A stretch of DNA of 36,389 bases, taken from positions 1 to 36,389 of the forward strand of contig CAKZLY010000004.1 in NCBI GenBank assembly GCA_937127445.1, written 5' to 3'. Every line of letters begins with the position of its first letter. Position 1 is the stretch's first letter. This DNA is from Eximiradius sp. GTDB lineage: Bacteria > Bacteroidota > Ignavibacteria > Kapaibacteriales > UBA2268. The notes under the pieces are model-generated. The model was given only the letters and a program-made list of their open reading frames with translations. It did not search any database and had not been told where the DNA came from. Position numbers and translations under genes: made by a program. Shown here in pieces: positions 9,073-17,226 of the stretch.

Positions 9073-9195
9073 GAAATCTCTTTTGTTGCACTGAAAAATT
9101 AAGTAAAAATACGGATTTATTTTTTTCAATTCTTCTCTATTATCTAATATGATAGAATATAACAAAAGAAATTTCATTATTTTTTACTTAATTTT
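9073..9195. repeat. Two interleaved inverted repeats upstream of the J-domain gene
   Basis: Arm A (9073-9087, GAAATCTCTTTTGTT) is complementary to arm A' (9161-9175) with one mismatch. Arm B (9095-9109, AAAATTAAGTAAAAA) is perfectly complementary to B' (9181-9195). The order A-B-A'-B' means the two pairings cannot nest: they would be either alternative hairpins or a pseudoknot. B' overlaps TAATTTTG (9189-9196), a match to the -7 consensus without a correctly spaced -33 element. All sequences are AT-rich, so chance is not excluded. Confidence 0.45.
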
Positions 9196-9205
9196 GTAAC
9201 TGGAT

Positions 9206-9514
9206 ATGAAACCGAAAGACTATTATGCAATATTAGGTGTCGAGCGAACTGCTTCGCGAGACGACATAAAAAAAGCGTTTTATGAACTTGTAAAACGCTA
9301 CCATCCTGATTTGCATAACGGCGATGAATACTTCCTTCAACGATTTCAAGAAATTAACGAAGCCTACTACGTGCTTGGCGATTTAGACCGCCGACTTGAT
9401 TATAGCTTGCAACTTTACCGATACGAAGAAATTAAAGAAGAAGCTTTCGAAAAATTGAAAGATTTGCAAAAACAAATGAAACGCGAAATAAAAAAATCGA
9501 AAAAAAAGTTTTAG
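9206..9514 (+). CDS. Short J-domain (DnaJ-like) co-chaperone
   Basis: A 102-residue cytoplasmic protein. Residues 5-68 form a complete J domain with DYYAILGVERTASRDDIKKAF, the catalytic HPD tripeptide at 33-35 and the FQEINEAYYVLGD helix. The remaining 34 residues are a charged helix with a very basic Lys-rich end. The zinc-finger and substrate-binding domains of full DnaJ are absent, so this is a J-domain-only partner that would stimulate the ATPase of an Hsp70. It sits 22 bp upstream of the carbonic-anhydrase-like gene on the same strand, suggesting an operon. Confidence 0.9.
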   Translation: MKPKDYYAILGVERTASRDDIKKAFYELVKRYHPDLHNGDEYFLQRFQEINEAYYVLGDLDRRLDYSLQLYRYEEIKEEAFEKLKDLQKQMKREIKKSKKKF

Positions 9515-9536
9515 TTCAACAAATTTCGGGGTTTTA

Positions 9537-10082
9537 ATGAGGTTAGAAACAGGTAATAGTGGAAGTATAATAACATATAACGGTAAAACTCCAATAATTC
9601 ATCCTACAGCTTTTATTTGTGAAGGTGTTAAAATTATTGGTGATGTGGAGATTGAAGAAAATGTTTCTGTTTGGTACAACACTGTCATCCGTGGTGATGT
9701 CCATTATATTAAAATTGGTGCTCGTTCGAATATTCAAGATATGTCTATGCTCCACGTCACAAACGATATTTTTCCGCTTGTAATAGAAGAAGATGTGTCG
9801 GTTGCTCATTCAGTTTCTCTGCACGGATGCACCCTTAAAAAGGGCTGTTTAATTGGGATTGGTGCTATCATTTTAGATGGTGCAATAGTAGGAGAAGGAG
9901 CTTTGGTTGCTGCCGGTGCTTTGGTGCGCGAAGGCTTCGAAGTGCCGCCCTACACTCTTTTCGCGGGGCTCCCAGGAAAAGTAGTTCGCGAACTCACTCC
10001 AAAGGAAATCGAACGCGTCAAAAACACACCAACAAACTATATGAAATATGTTGCTACCTACCGCGAACTTCTTGGGAAATAA
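9537..10082 (+). CDS. Gamma-carbonic-anhydrase-like left-handed beta-helix protein
   Basis: A 181-residue protein of the gamma-class carbonic anhydrase / YrdA / PaaY family. It consists of hexapeptide repeats forming a left-handed beta-helix followed by a C-terminal helix. The family core is easy to see: GDVEIEENVSVWYNTVIRGDV (R52, D54), SNIQDMSMLHV (Q67, D68, H73) and VAHSVSLHGC (H91, H96). H73, H91 and H96 correspond to the three zinc ligands of the trimeric enzyme, so metal binding is expected. Whether it hydrates CO2 is uncertain, since many members show little activity. It is probably co-transcribed with the J-domain gene and is followed by a strong hairpin. Confidence 0.9.
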   Translation: MRLETGNSGSIITYNGKTPIIHPTAFICEGVKIIGDVEIEENVSVWYNTVIRGDVHYIKIGARSNIQDMSMLHVTNDIFPLVIEEDVSVAHSVSLHGCTLKKGCLIGIGAIILDGAIVGEGALVAAGALVREGFEVPPYTLFAGLPGKVVRELTPKEIERVKNTPTNYMKYVATYRELLGK

Positions 10083-10110
10083 TAAATTACTGTTTATTTA
10101 TGTCTCTGAA

Positions 10111-10149
10111 TAAAATAGGCTGGTTCATTATTTGAAGCAGCCTATTTTA
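10111..10149. terminator. Bidirectional terminator between convergent genes
   Basis: Perfect 12-bp inverted repeat TAAAATAGGCTG / CAGCCTATTTTA with a 15-nt loop. The A-rich 5' arm and T-rich 3' arm give a U tract on either strand. It lies between the convergent stops of the carbonic-anhydrase-like gene (10082) and ruvB (10185), so it can serve both. Confidence 0.8.
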
Positions 10150-10184
10150 ATGGCAAATGCGAAATAACCATACTTTTTTTTCTA

Positions 10185-11207
10185 TCAAAACAAACTATTT
10201 TCTTCCTGTTTATATGATGTTCCTAAATGTTCGTATGCAAGTTTGGTTGCAGTGCGACCTCTTGGTGTTCGATTAATAAATCCTTGCTGAATAAGAAATG
10301 GTTCGTAAACTTCTTCAATTGTTCCGGGTTCCTCGCCAACTGATACTGAGATTGTGTTTATTCCTACTGGTCCTCCATTAAATTTGTAAATGATTGCTTG
10401 AAGTATCCTTTTATCCATTTCGTCCAGCCCATATTTATCAACATCAAGAGCTGATAATGCAAATTGGGCAATTTCTCGCGTGATCTTTCCGTCTCCTTTC
10501 ACTTGTGCAAAATCACGTGTGCGTTTTAGCAAACGGTTCGCAATCCTGGGCGTCCCACGCGAGCGTTTAGCTATTTCCATTGCACCTTCTTCGTCAATTG
10601 GAATGTTAAGTATTTTAGCTGAACGCAGAACAACCACAAATAAATCTTTGCTGTCGTAATAATCAAGCCGATTAACAATACCGAACCGCGAACGAAGTGG
10701 GTCCGATAACAATCCTGCACGTGTCGTTGCTCCGATTAATGTAAACCTTGGAATTTTAATCTGTATTGTCCGTGCCGATGGTCCGCTATCAAGCATAATA
10801 TCCAGCCGAAAATCTTCCATCGCTGAATATAGGTATTCTTCGACTACCGTCGACAGCCGATGTATCTCATCAATAAATAATATATCTCCTTCGGTCAAAT
10901 TTGTCAGTAATCCAGCTAAATCTCCAGGTTTTTCCAGAACAGGTCCAGATGTTGTCTTAATATTTGAGCCCATTTCTCGGGCAATTATGTAACTTAATGT
11001 TGTTTTGCCAAGTCCGGGTGGTCCGGTAAGCAGAACGTGGTCTAATGCTTCTTTCCTTTGTAGTGCTGCTTTTATGAATACTTTTAGATTATCTACTATT
11101 TTCCTTTGTCCTATAAATTCATCAAATATAGCTGGACGCAATGTAATATCTAAATCATCTTCTTTGATTTTCAAAGGAGAAACAGTGTCTTTTGGGCGTT
11201 CTTTCAA
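10185..11207 (-). CDS. ruvB: Holliday junction branch-migration helicase RuvB
   Basis: A 340-residue protein of normal RuvB length. Walker A is [10 protein letters not shown] (61-70), and Walker B is ILFIDEIHR with D113/E114. The sensor-1 region [21 protein letters not shown] lies near 157-177, and a C-terminal winged helix includes [30 protein letters not shown]. These are the highly conserved RuvB signatures. RuvB forms a hexameric AAA+ motor that drives branch migration with RuvA; no ruvA or ruvC is visible here. It lies 16 bp after the DUF4835 gene on the same strand, so both are probably in one transcript. Confidence 0.98.
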   Translation of the reverse strand: MKERPKDTVSPLKIKEDDLDITLRPAIFDEFIGQRKIVDNLKVFIKAALQRKEALDHVLLTGPPGLGKTTLSYIIAREMGSNIKTTSGPVLEKPGDLAGLLTNLTEGDILFIDEIHRLSTVVEEYLYSAMEDFRLDIMLDSGPSARTIQIKIPRFTLIGATTRAGLLSDPLRSRFGIVNRLDYYDSKDLFVVVLRSAKILNIPIDEEGAMEIAKRSRGTPRIANRLLKRTRDFAQVKGDGKITREIAQFALSALDVDKYGLDEMDKRILQAIIYKFNGGPVGINTISVSVGEEPGTIEEVYEPFLIQQGFINRTPRGRTATKLAYEHLGTSYKQEENSLF

Positions 11208-11223
11208 TTTTTATCCTCGCAAT

Positions 11224-12120
11224 TTATCTTCTTGCTTCATTGTAAACATGTGCGTTAGTCGGGTCTAAGTATATTAAATTATCGAAAACTTTTCCGTCCG
11301 GATACCCTTTAAAAAGTGCTGCAAATTCACGCGATTTTGTATCAAAAAACATTTGCAGTAATGCGCTTGGGCCCACCATTCGCTTTTCTTTGAAATCAGC
11401 CATTTTGCCTATTGTCTGAGCAATGTTTTCGAGCGCCTTTAGTTTATTCTTTGCAAGCAAATCCATCCCATCTAAATATAATTCTGTTATCAGTTTGCGG
11501 AAATTATAATAACGAGGATCTGTCAGTTCACTGATTAGCGTATACTTTGTAAGTTCACCCGGTGCAGCGTATGTCCCCCAACCTTCAACTCCTTGATTTG
11601 CTCCAAGCAGCAGCACTTGCTTCGCTCGGTCGAATGCAATATTCCCATCAAGTTCTCCGTAGCTATCTAAATCCATCCCAATTATTAGCATCATATAAAA
11701 ATCAATTATACTTGTTATTTCATCAAATCTATTAATATTGAAAGTTAAATTTGCTCCCTGCGAATACGTAAAAACCCATTTATTTTCGAGCAATCTCACT
11801 GCAACAGAGGTTGCTTCGGCATCGTCCAGCAGAGAACGGCGGGACACAATATACATCCTTGCCGAAAATCTGTTCCTATTGCCACCTGCCAGCACTATGT
11901 TTATATCCACAGGAATGCGTTCGCCTTCCCATTCAATATTTACAAATTGCTGGTTGTTAATATAATTCTGCAAGTCATTTTCCAGAGATGATACAAATAT
12001 TCGCTTCTCCGGGTCAACTTGCTCCATATTGACGTTTACAGTTGCTTTTATTTCCTGAGAAATCAAGTTGTTAAATAAGAAAAATGAGCATATTAAAGTT
12101 AATAGTAATTTTTTCATCAT
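11224..12120 (-). CDS. DUF4835 family exported protein
   Basis: A 298-residue protein with a signal peptide (MMKKLLLTLICSFFLFNNLISQ). Mature segments EIKATVNVNMEQVDPEKRIF, LENDLQNYINNQQFVNIEWEGERIPVDINIVL and SFIIDFYMMLIIGMDLDSYGE-type strings match the DUF4835 family, which I recognise from Bacteroidota, where it is a conserved single-copy envelope protein of unknown function. It is probably periplasmic. It is the first gene of a pair with ruvB. A weak promoter-like match (TATATTTC on the minus strand at 12154-12147, with TTG 20 bp further upstream) lies about 27 bp before its start codon. Confidence 0.8.
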   Translation of the reverse strand: MMKKLLLTLICSFFLFNNLISQEIKATVNVNMEQVDPEKRIFVSSLENDLQNYINNQQFVNIEWEGERIPVDINIVLAGGNRNRFSARMYIVSRRSLLDDAEATSVAVRLLENKWVFTYSQGANLTFNINRFDEITSIIDFYMMLIIGMDLDSYGELDGNIAFDRAKQVLLLGANQGVEGWGTYAAPGELTKYTLISELTDPRYYNFRKLITELYLDGMDLLAKNKLKALENIAQTIGKMADFKEKRMVGPSALLQMFFDTKSREFAALFKGYPDGKVFDNLIYLDPTNAHVYNEARR

Positions 12121-12353
12121 TTCACCACTATTATTAAGATATTAACGAAATATAACTAATTATGTTAATCTATGCAAATTATTATGAAATGATAGATTGT
12201 TACTCAAATAAAATAATTTTAATATTAATCAGCATATTTTATAAAAATAAATTATTCTGTTGAAAAATTTTTTGTTTGATTTGTTTATTTCTACGATATT
12301 TGTATGATTATAAAAATTGATAATAATTATTGTTGTTATATATAGGTTTTAAA

Positions 12354-12728
12354 ATGTTAAATTTAAATGATATAATTAAAGTATTTATTATTTCATTGCA
12401 AAATGAGGGCAAGCAATATTTCTTTGCATATCTACCAGAAATTTCAATAATTGCGCCTATATCATTGAGCAAAGAAGATGATGATTATGATGAAGAAGAT
12501 GACTACGAAGAAGAAGAAGAAGAAGAAGATTATTATGAAGATAGTGAATACGAAGGGGATGAGTTCGATTTTGGTGACGATGAAGACGAAGAAGATTTTG
12601 ATGATGAAGAGTTCGACTTCGACGAAGAAGAATTCGATTTCGACGAAGAAGATTTAGAATTCGACGAGGACGATATCGATTTCGACGAAGAAAATGATTT
12701 GTTCGAAGATGACGACGAATTAAGATAA
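12354..12728 (+). CDS. Extremely acidic low-complexity protein
   Basis: From ATG at 12354 it has 124 residues. The first ~40 are ordinary and mildly hydrophobic (MLNLNDIIKVFIISLQNEGK, then YFFAYLPEISIIAPISL). The remaining ~85 are almost only Asp and Glu, with Phe or Tyr at regular intervals (EFDFDEE, DFDEED, EFDEDD, DFDEEN). I recognise no family. The frame could be extended to a TTG at 12330, but the ATG is preferred. A weak promoter-like pair (TTTG near 12271, GATATTTG at 12295) lies upstream. The strongly purine-biased codons include a GAA run. A Ser-rich frame on the opposite strand is its mirror image, not a gene. Possible roles are a cation-binding or charge-tail protein, but no function is assigned. 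Confidence 0.55.
   Translation: MLNLNDIIKVFIISLQNEGKQYFFAYLPEISIIAPISLSKEDDDYDEEDDYEEEEEEEDYYEDSEYEGDEFDFGDDEDEEDFDDEEFDFDEEEFDFDEEDLEFDEDDIDFDEENDLFEDDDELR
12507..12529 (+). repeat. In-frame (GAA)7 microsatellite
   Basis: Seven GAA units plus GA inside the acidic protein gene, within a longer, almost pure purine stretch. Slippage would add or remove Glu residues without changing frame. Confidence 0.8.
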
Positions 12729-12758
12729 GTTCCTCTAAAATATATTAGCAATTTGGTT

Positions 12759-12788
12759 GAAATGAAGAACTTCAGGGTTCTTCATTTC
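12759..12788 (+). terminator. 12-bp stem hairpin between the acidic gene and the HhH/barrel gene
   Basis: Perfect 12-bp inverted repeat GAAATGAAGAAC / GTTCTTCATTTC with a 6-nt loop, followed by CATTTTATG. It begins 30 bp after the acidic gene's stop and ends 6 bp before ATG 12795. It could terminate the acidic gene's transcript or act in the leader of the next gene. Its presence argues against the earlier starts at 12753 or 12762, which would place the stem inside the coding sequence. Confidence 0.6.
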
Positions 12789-12794
12789 CATTTT

Positions 12795-14750
12795 ATGAGA
12801 AACCAATTCTGCATATTATTTCTTTTGATACTTTTTTCAAATTATCTGTATTCACAAAATATAGATAATTTCGAATTAGAGAAATTTCTTGTTCAATTCT
12901 CCTCGGAAGATGAACTCACTGATGTTATCGAAACACTCGAATATTACTTTTCAAATCCAATCAAACTCTACAAAGCTCGTGCGGATGCTCTTACTGTTCT
13001 GCCAAACATTGATTATTATACTTCTTCAATAATTGTTGAACGTTTTAATAATAATCCCAAATTATCTTATAATACACTTTTCGACGGCTTAGAACTTTCC
13101 GACATTCAGCAAAAAATCTTGATGAAAACAACCAACCGGGACACAATTTTGCCTAATAGATTTTCTTCCGATTACAGAGTTCGCAGCCAAGAACGATTTG
13201 AAACTGTTCGCGGATTAGAGGAAAAGAAATACCTCGGAAATAAATACAATATTTATCAGAAATTTCAAGCAAATTACTCATATTTCCAACTTCAAGCAAT
13301 TGGAAATAAAAATTTAGGAGAAATATACTTATTTGATTTTTATTCAATCGGAGCAAAATATCAAACTGATAAATTCAAATTGATTGTTGGTGATTTCACA
13401 GCTGCTTTCGGTTGCGGTAATACGCTTTGGCAATCATATCCTATTGGCAAAGGTGGCGATTTTATTCGCTCTGCTGTGCCTTATAAAAATTCAATTAATC
13501 TTAACACTTCAACTATGCGAACAAACTTTATGCGTGGCGTTGCTCTGGAATACAATTTCAATCGCCTATGGCATAATTTTTCCCTGACAGCCTTTATCTC
13601 AAACACCAAACGTCCTGCAAATGTTGATACAGCAAAGAAAGTTGCCACTTCTATTTATACCACTAACTACTTCCGCACAAAAACTGAAATAAACAAAAAA
13701 GATGCTCTTGGAGAAAATTCTTTAGCAGTGAATTTCGCTTATAATTACAAAAAAATTACTCTCGGTGCTACTTATTTCTCTATCAACTACGATTATCCGC
13801 TTAAAAGCTCTTCCAGCAATGCCTTCGAAGGTTCATACTCAGATATTATTTCTCTATATGCTCTTTATACTATTCGGAATATAAGTTTGGGCGGAGATTA
13901 TTCTCTCTATTCACGAGAATTCCCTGCTATAAAACTTTATAACATAATCAAACTAAATAATATCGACTTTGCTTTGCATTACAGAAATTACCATTCAAAT
14001 TACAGAAGTTTTTGGGGATATAATTTTGGTGAAAGTTCTATTCCTGCAAACGAAGAAGGTCTCTATCTAGCCATTTCTGCTAAGCTAAGCAAAAACCTCA
14101 AAACAGAGGCTTATTTAGATTTATACCGTACTCACACCCGTACCTATTCTGTGCAAAAACCAATCAAAGGTGTTGATTATTCAGTAAAACACTTGTACGA
14201 AAACAAACTGCTCGGCTCATTTTTCCTGAAAATCAAATCAGAAGCCAAGACTGACGGATTTAAGCCAAATGGAGCAGCAAGTCAAGTGATTTACACTCTT
14301 CGTCGTAACGAAGTTCGTTTTGAATACGAACGTAGAATAATGAAAAATTTAACACTCACAACTCGATTTGATGCAACTGATGTTTCTTTTGAACAGAAAA
14401 AAAATAATGAAAAAGGTTATGCGGCTTATTTGCAAATAAGTTACGATGTGCTGAAAAATCTCTCACTTGTAGTAAGAACTTCTTTTTTCAACACTGATAG
14501 TTATTCTTCAGCTATTTGGCATTATGAATATAGAATGCCAACGTCCGTGTATACAAATCCCCTCTACGACGAAGGAAATCGCCTGTTGATTCGCCTATAT
14601 TATTCGCCATTCAGGAATATAAAGTTGTATTTAGCTTATACAAGACTGGAAAAACCTAAACTTGATAAACTTGGAAGTTCTTACGACCAAATAAAAAGCA
14701 ACAAAGACAACAGAATTTTTTTACAAATTAATATTAATTATTCTGAATAA
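12795..14750 (+). CDS. Outer-membrane barrel with degenerate N-terminal helix-hairpin-helix region
   Basis: Starting at ATG 12795 it has 651 residues and a clean signal peptide (MRNQFCILFLLILFSNYLYSQ). Residues ~22-115 are helical, with FSSEDELTDVIETLEYYF, then NPIKLYKARADALTVLPNI and a second hairpin ending YNTLFDGLELSD. This matches a group of Bacteroidota envelope proteins in which NPINLNTA...L..LP helix-hairpin-helix repeats precede an outer-membrane barrel; here the repeat is degenerate. From ~125 on the protein is beta-barrel-like, with many Tyr/Phe-rich alternating strands such as FKLIVGDFTAAFGCGNTLW and LNNIDFALHYRNYHSNY. The chain ends NINYSE. In-frame upstream codons (TTG 12753, ATG 12762) lie in the hairpin and give no signal peptide. 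Function is unknown; HhH motifs normally bind DNA, so DNA contact at the surface is only a possibility. Confidence 0.7.
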   Translation: MRNQFCILFLLILFSNYLYSQNIDNFELEKFLVQFSSEDELTDVIETLEYYFSNPIKLYKARADALTVLPNIDYYTSSIIVERFNNNPKLSYNTLFDGLELSDIQQKILMKTTNRDTILPNRFSSDYRVRSQERFETVRGLEEKKYLGNKYNIYQKFQANYSYFQLQAIGNKNLGEIYLFDFYSIGAKYQTDKFKLIVGDFTAAFGCGNTLWQSYPIGKGGDFIRSAVPYKNSINLNTSTMRTNFMRGVALEYNFNRLWHNFSLTAFISNTKRPANVDTAKKVATSIYTTNYFRTKTEINKKDALGENSLAVNFAYNYKKITLGATYFSINYDYPLKSSSSNAFEGSYSDIISLYALYTIRNISLGGDYSLYSREFPAIKLYNIIKLNNIDFALHYRNYHSNYRSFWGYNFGESSIPANEEGLYLAISAKLSKNLKTEAYLDLYRTHTRTYSVQKPIKGVDYSVKHLYENKLLGSFFLKIKSEAKTDGFKPNGAASQVIYTLRRNEVRFEYERRIMKNLTLTTRFDATDVSFEQKKNNEKGYAAYLQISYDVLKNLSLVVRTSFFNTDSYSSAIWHYEYRMPTSVYTNPLYDEGNRLLIRLYYSPFRNIKLYLAYTRLEKPKLDKLGSSYDQIKSNKDNRIFLQININYSE

Positions 14751-14778
14751 ATTTTTTATATATTATCAATAATTTATA

Positions 14779-14808
14779 TTGAAATTTATTATTCCTTTTA
14801 TATCTTTG
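14779..14808 (+). promoter_or_regulatory. Bacteroidota-type promoter for the OPT transporter
   Basis: TTG at 14779-14781, exactly 19 bp, then TATCTTTG at 14801-14808, a perfect TAnnTTTG. The gene starts at 14857, preceded by GGAG at 14847-14850, a normally spaced ribosome-binding site. This is the best promoter match in the window. Confidence 0.65.
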
Positions 14809-14856
14809 TATTTTATGGGAAATTGTATTTACTTTATTAACAAATCGGAGACTTAA

Positions 14857-16920
14857 ATGGCAGAAGAAAAGAAATTTGTACCCTTTGTCCCTTCCGATAG
14901 CAATATGGCAGAGATGACAGTTCGTGCGCTTATTCTTGGTTTAATAATGGCTGTAATTCTTGGAGCTGCGAACGCTTATCTCGGTCTGAAAGCAGGTATG
15001 ACAATTGCTGCAACTTATCCGGCTGCTGTCATCGGAATGGCATTGCTCAAAGCAATGCGTGGCTCGATTTTAGAAGAAAACTTTGCCAGAACTGTCGGCT
15101 CGATTGGTGAGTCAGTCGCTGCCGGTGCTATTTTCACTCTCCCTGCATTCTTTATCGCAGGCATCTGGAAGCCGTTCTTCACTACTTCGAATTATATTAC
15201 GGCTTCGCTTATTTTAGTTTTCGGCGGTATTTTAGGTATTATGTTTGTTGCTTTGCTTCGCCGTGTTATGGTCGAAGACAAAGAATTGCCTTATCCCGAA
15301 TCAGTTGCTGCTGCTGAAATCCACAAATCAGGTCAAAATGCTGGCGGAAATAGTAAGTTTCTCTTCGGTGCTATGGGACTTGGTGGATTAATTAAACTTT
15401 TAGGTGAATTCAAAGTGTTCCCAACTATCTGGGAAAAATTTGTTGCATTTGGTAAACAAACCGTAACCGGTACAAACTTTACTGGTCAGGGTGGTCTTTT
15501 GCTTAGTAGTCCCGCTGTCTCTCCTGCTTATATGGGTGTGGGGTATATCATTGGTCCGAAGCTTGCTGCTTTAAACTTTAGTGGTGGGCTTATGGCTTGG
15601 GGATTGCTTACCCCAATTATTTACTACTTTATCGCTCCATATTTAGACTTACAGCAATGGGCAGTGCTTCTCACCCAAACTCGTGGATGGGATTTATCTG
15701 TTGCTACTGAAAGAGTAAATAATCCAATGTTCCAGATGACAGAAGTCTGGAAATACATTGTTCGTCCAATCGCTATCGGTGGTATGCTCGTTGGTGCTGG
15801 CTATACTTTATTCCGTATGAGAAAAAGCCTTTCAACTGGTATTGCTCGTTCCGTCTCTGATGTAAAAAAAGCAGCTACCGGCGGTTCCACTATTACCGAT
15901 AGAATAGATAGAGATATTCCTTTCAATTGGATAATGGTTGGTATCGCTATCGTTGCTATTGCTACTTTTTCAATCACTTTCTTCATTTTCAATACTTCAG
16001 TCTTGGTAGCTATTGTTTCTGCTACTTTGCTTATTATTTTAGCTTTCTTCTTTGCAGCTGTTTCGGGTTACCTTGTTGGTATTATGGGGTCTAGCAATAA
16101 CCCAATTTCCGGTCTGACGCTTACCGCACTTGTCCTTACTGCTGTTATTTTAGTTGCACTTGGAGTAACAGCAGAAACTGGTGGTGTCGCTGCTGTGCTT
16201 GGAGTTGCTGCAATAGTTTGCGTTTCGGCAGCAGTTGCTGGCGAAATGTTGCAAGACCTGAAGGCAGGACATATTCTCGGCGGTACTCCTTGGAAAATGC
16301 AGCTTGGCGATATTGTCGGTGTCCTCCTATCAGGTGTTGTTATGTTTATGGTGCTTTCTTTCCTCAATGATGGTGATATTGCAAAAGGTTTGAAAGAAGG
16401 ATACGAAGGTGGTTTCGGTAGCAAATCGCTTGCTGCTCCACAAGCAAGCCTTATGGCAATACTATCGAAAGGTATTGTTGGCGGTCAGATGGCTTGGCCT
16501 CTGATTATCGTCGGTATGCTTATGGGGTTTGCCTTTATTTTTATGCAGGTTCGCAGCCCGATGCTTGTTGCTGTTGGTATGTATCTCCCGCTCGAAACAA
16601 CCTTTGCAATTTTTATCGGCGGTTTGATTAAAGGTATCGTCGAAATGGTTAACGAAAAACGTGGATATAACAACTATCAAAAAGCTCGTGTTGAAAACGT
16701 CGGTGTGCTGCTCGCTTCCGGTTTGATTGCGGGCGAAGCCCTTATGGGACTTATTTTTGCAGGATTCGCTGTGTTTGATATGTTCGCTCCTGCTATTTTC
16801 CCAGGTTCTTCGTTCATTATTAGTTTGTTTGTTATTTTATTCGTTGCTTACGTGCTTGTTGGTATTCCTGTGCGTAAAGCTGGCGATCCTAACGAACCTG
16901 CTTCACCATCTGGAATGTAA
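14857..16920 (+). CDS. OPT-family oligopeptide transporter
   Basis: A 687-residue polytopic inner-membrane protein with about 14-16 hydrophobic segments from residue ~25 to the C-terminus. The first segments carry the family signature: EMTVRALILGLIMAVILG, NAYLGLKAGMTIAATYPAAV and ENFARTVGSIGESVAAGAIFTLPAF. Further conserved pieces are LPYPESVAAAEIHKSG, SSNNPISGLTLTAL, GEMLQDLKAGHILGGTPWKMQ and RSPMLVAVGMYLPLETTFAIFIGG. These place it in the bacterial OPT group, proton-coupled importers of peptides or, in some members, metal chelates. It is a single-gene unit, with its own promoter upstream and a strong terminator downstream. Peptide uptake would fit the tricorn-type protease encoded 6 kb away, but that link is inference. 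Confidence 0.95.
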   Translation: MAEEKKFVPFVPSDSNMAEMTVRALILGLIMAVILGAANAYLGLKAGMTIAATYPAAVIGMALLKAMRGSILEENFARTVGSIGESVAAGAIFTLPAFFIAGIWKPFFTTSNYITASLILVFGGILGIMFVALLRRVMVEDKELPYPESVAAAEIHKSGQNAGGNSKFLFGAMGLGGLIKLLGEFKVFPTIWEKFVAFGKQTVTGTNFTGQGGLLLSSPAVSPAYMGVGYIIGPKLAALNFSGGLMAWGLLTPIIYYFIAPYLDLQQWAVLLTQTRGWDLSVATERVNNPMFQMTEVWKYIVRPIAIGGMLVGAGYTLFRMRKSLSTGIARSVSDVKKAATGGSTITDRIDRDIPFNWIMVGIAIVAIATFSITFFIFNTSVLVAIVSATLLIILAFFFAAVSGYLVGIMGSSNNPISGLTLTALVLTAVILVALGVTAETGGVAAVLGVAAIVCVSAAVAGEMLQDLKAGHILGGTPWKMQLGDIVGVLLSGVVMFMVLSFLNDGDIAKGLKEGYEGGFGSKSLAAPQASLMAILSKGIVGGQMAWPLIIVGMLMGFAFIFMQVRSPMLVAVGMYLPLETTFAIFIGGLIKGIVEMVNEKRGYNNYQKARVENVGVLLASGLIAGEALMGLIFAGFAVFDMFAPAIFPGSSFIISLFVILFVAYVLVGIPVRKAGDPNEPASPSGM

Positions 16921-16941
16921 TTATTCCTATAAATATATCAA

Positions 16942-16972
16942 AGGGGCTGCCAGTAAAGCAGCCTCTTTTTTT
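16942..16972 (+). terminator. Rho-independent terminator of the OPT gene
   Basis: AGGGGCTGC, a 7-nt loop and GCAGCCTCT (9 bp with one G-U pair), followed directly by a run of T to 16972. It lies 21 bp after the stop codon. Confidence 0.9.
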
Positions 16973-17107
16973 ATTCATTCTTATGTTTAAATAATAAAGG
17001 ACAACTCTATATTATGTGGTTCCTATTTGCTTAGCTCATTAATTAGATAGTTATTGTTCCGTAGTGTGTATGCAGAATAGGATTATTCTATTAACATTTA
17101 AAAACAA

Positions 17108-17147
17108 ATAAATGCAAAATTTACAGTTATATAAACTATGCATTTAT
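17108..17147. repeat. Nested inverted repeat in the OPT / FlgD-like spacer
   Basis: ATAAATGCA (17108-17116) pairs with TGCATTTAT (17139-17147), and a small inner AGTT/AACT pair lies between them. It lies downstream of the minus-strand gene ending at 17227 and could be its terminator, though a U tract is weak. Nothing else is evident in the 16973-17226 spacer. Confidence 0.35.
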
Positions 17148-17226
17148 AATTTTGATTTTTGTAAATTTAAAGGTAGAGACCGAAATATACAAGTGCTTCT
17201 AAGCAAGTGAAATACCTAATCGAACA

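Noticed and set aside
9543-9809. 88-codon minus-strand frame inside the carbonic-anhydrase-like gene
   Set aside because: The plus strand has all family motifs and zinc-ligand histidines; the antisense product is His/Asn/Thr-rich noise.
12533-12751. Ser-rich minus-strand frame opposite the acidic gene
   Set aside because: It is the complement of Asp/Glu codons (GAA/GAT read as TTC/ATC in other frames and TCT/TCG in this one); no start context, no family.
16068-16680. Minus-strand frames opposite the OPT transporter
   Set aside because: They are antisense to a clearly identified 687-residue membrane protein and show only composition reflecting it.
16973-17226. Search for tRNA or small RNA in the spacer after the OPT terminator
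   Set aside because: Only a weak inverted repeat is visible; no cloverleaf or conserved RNA motif found.
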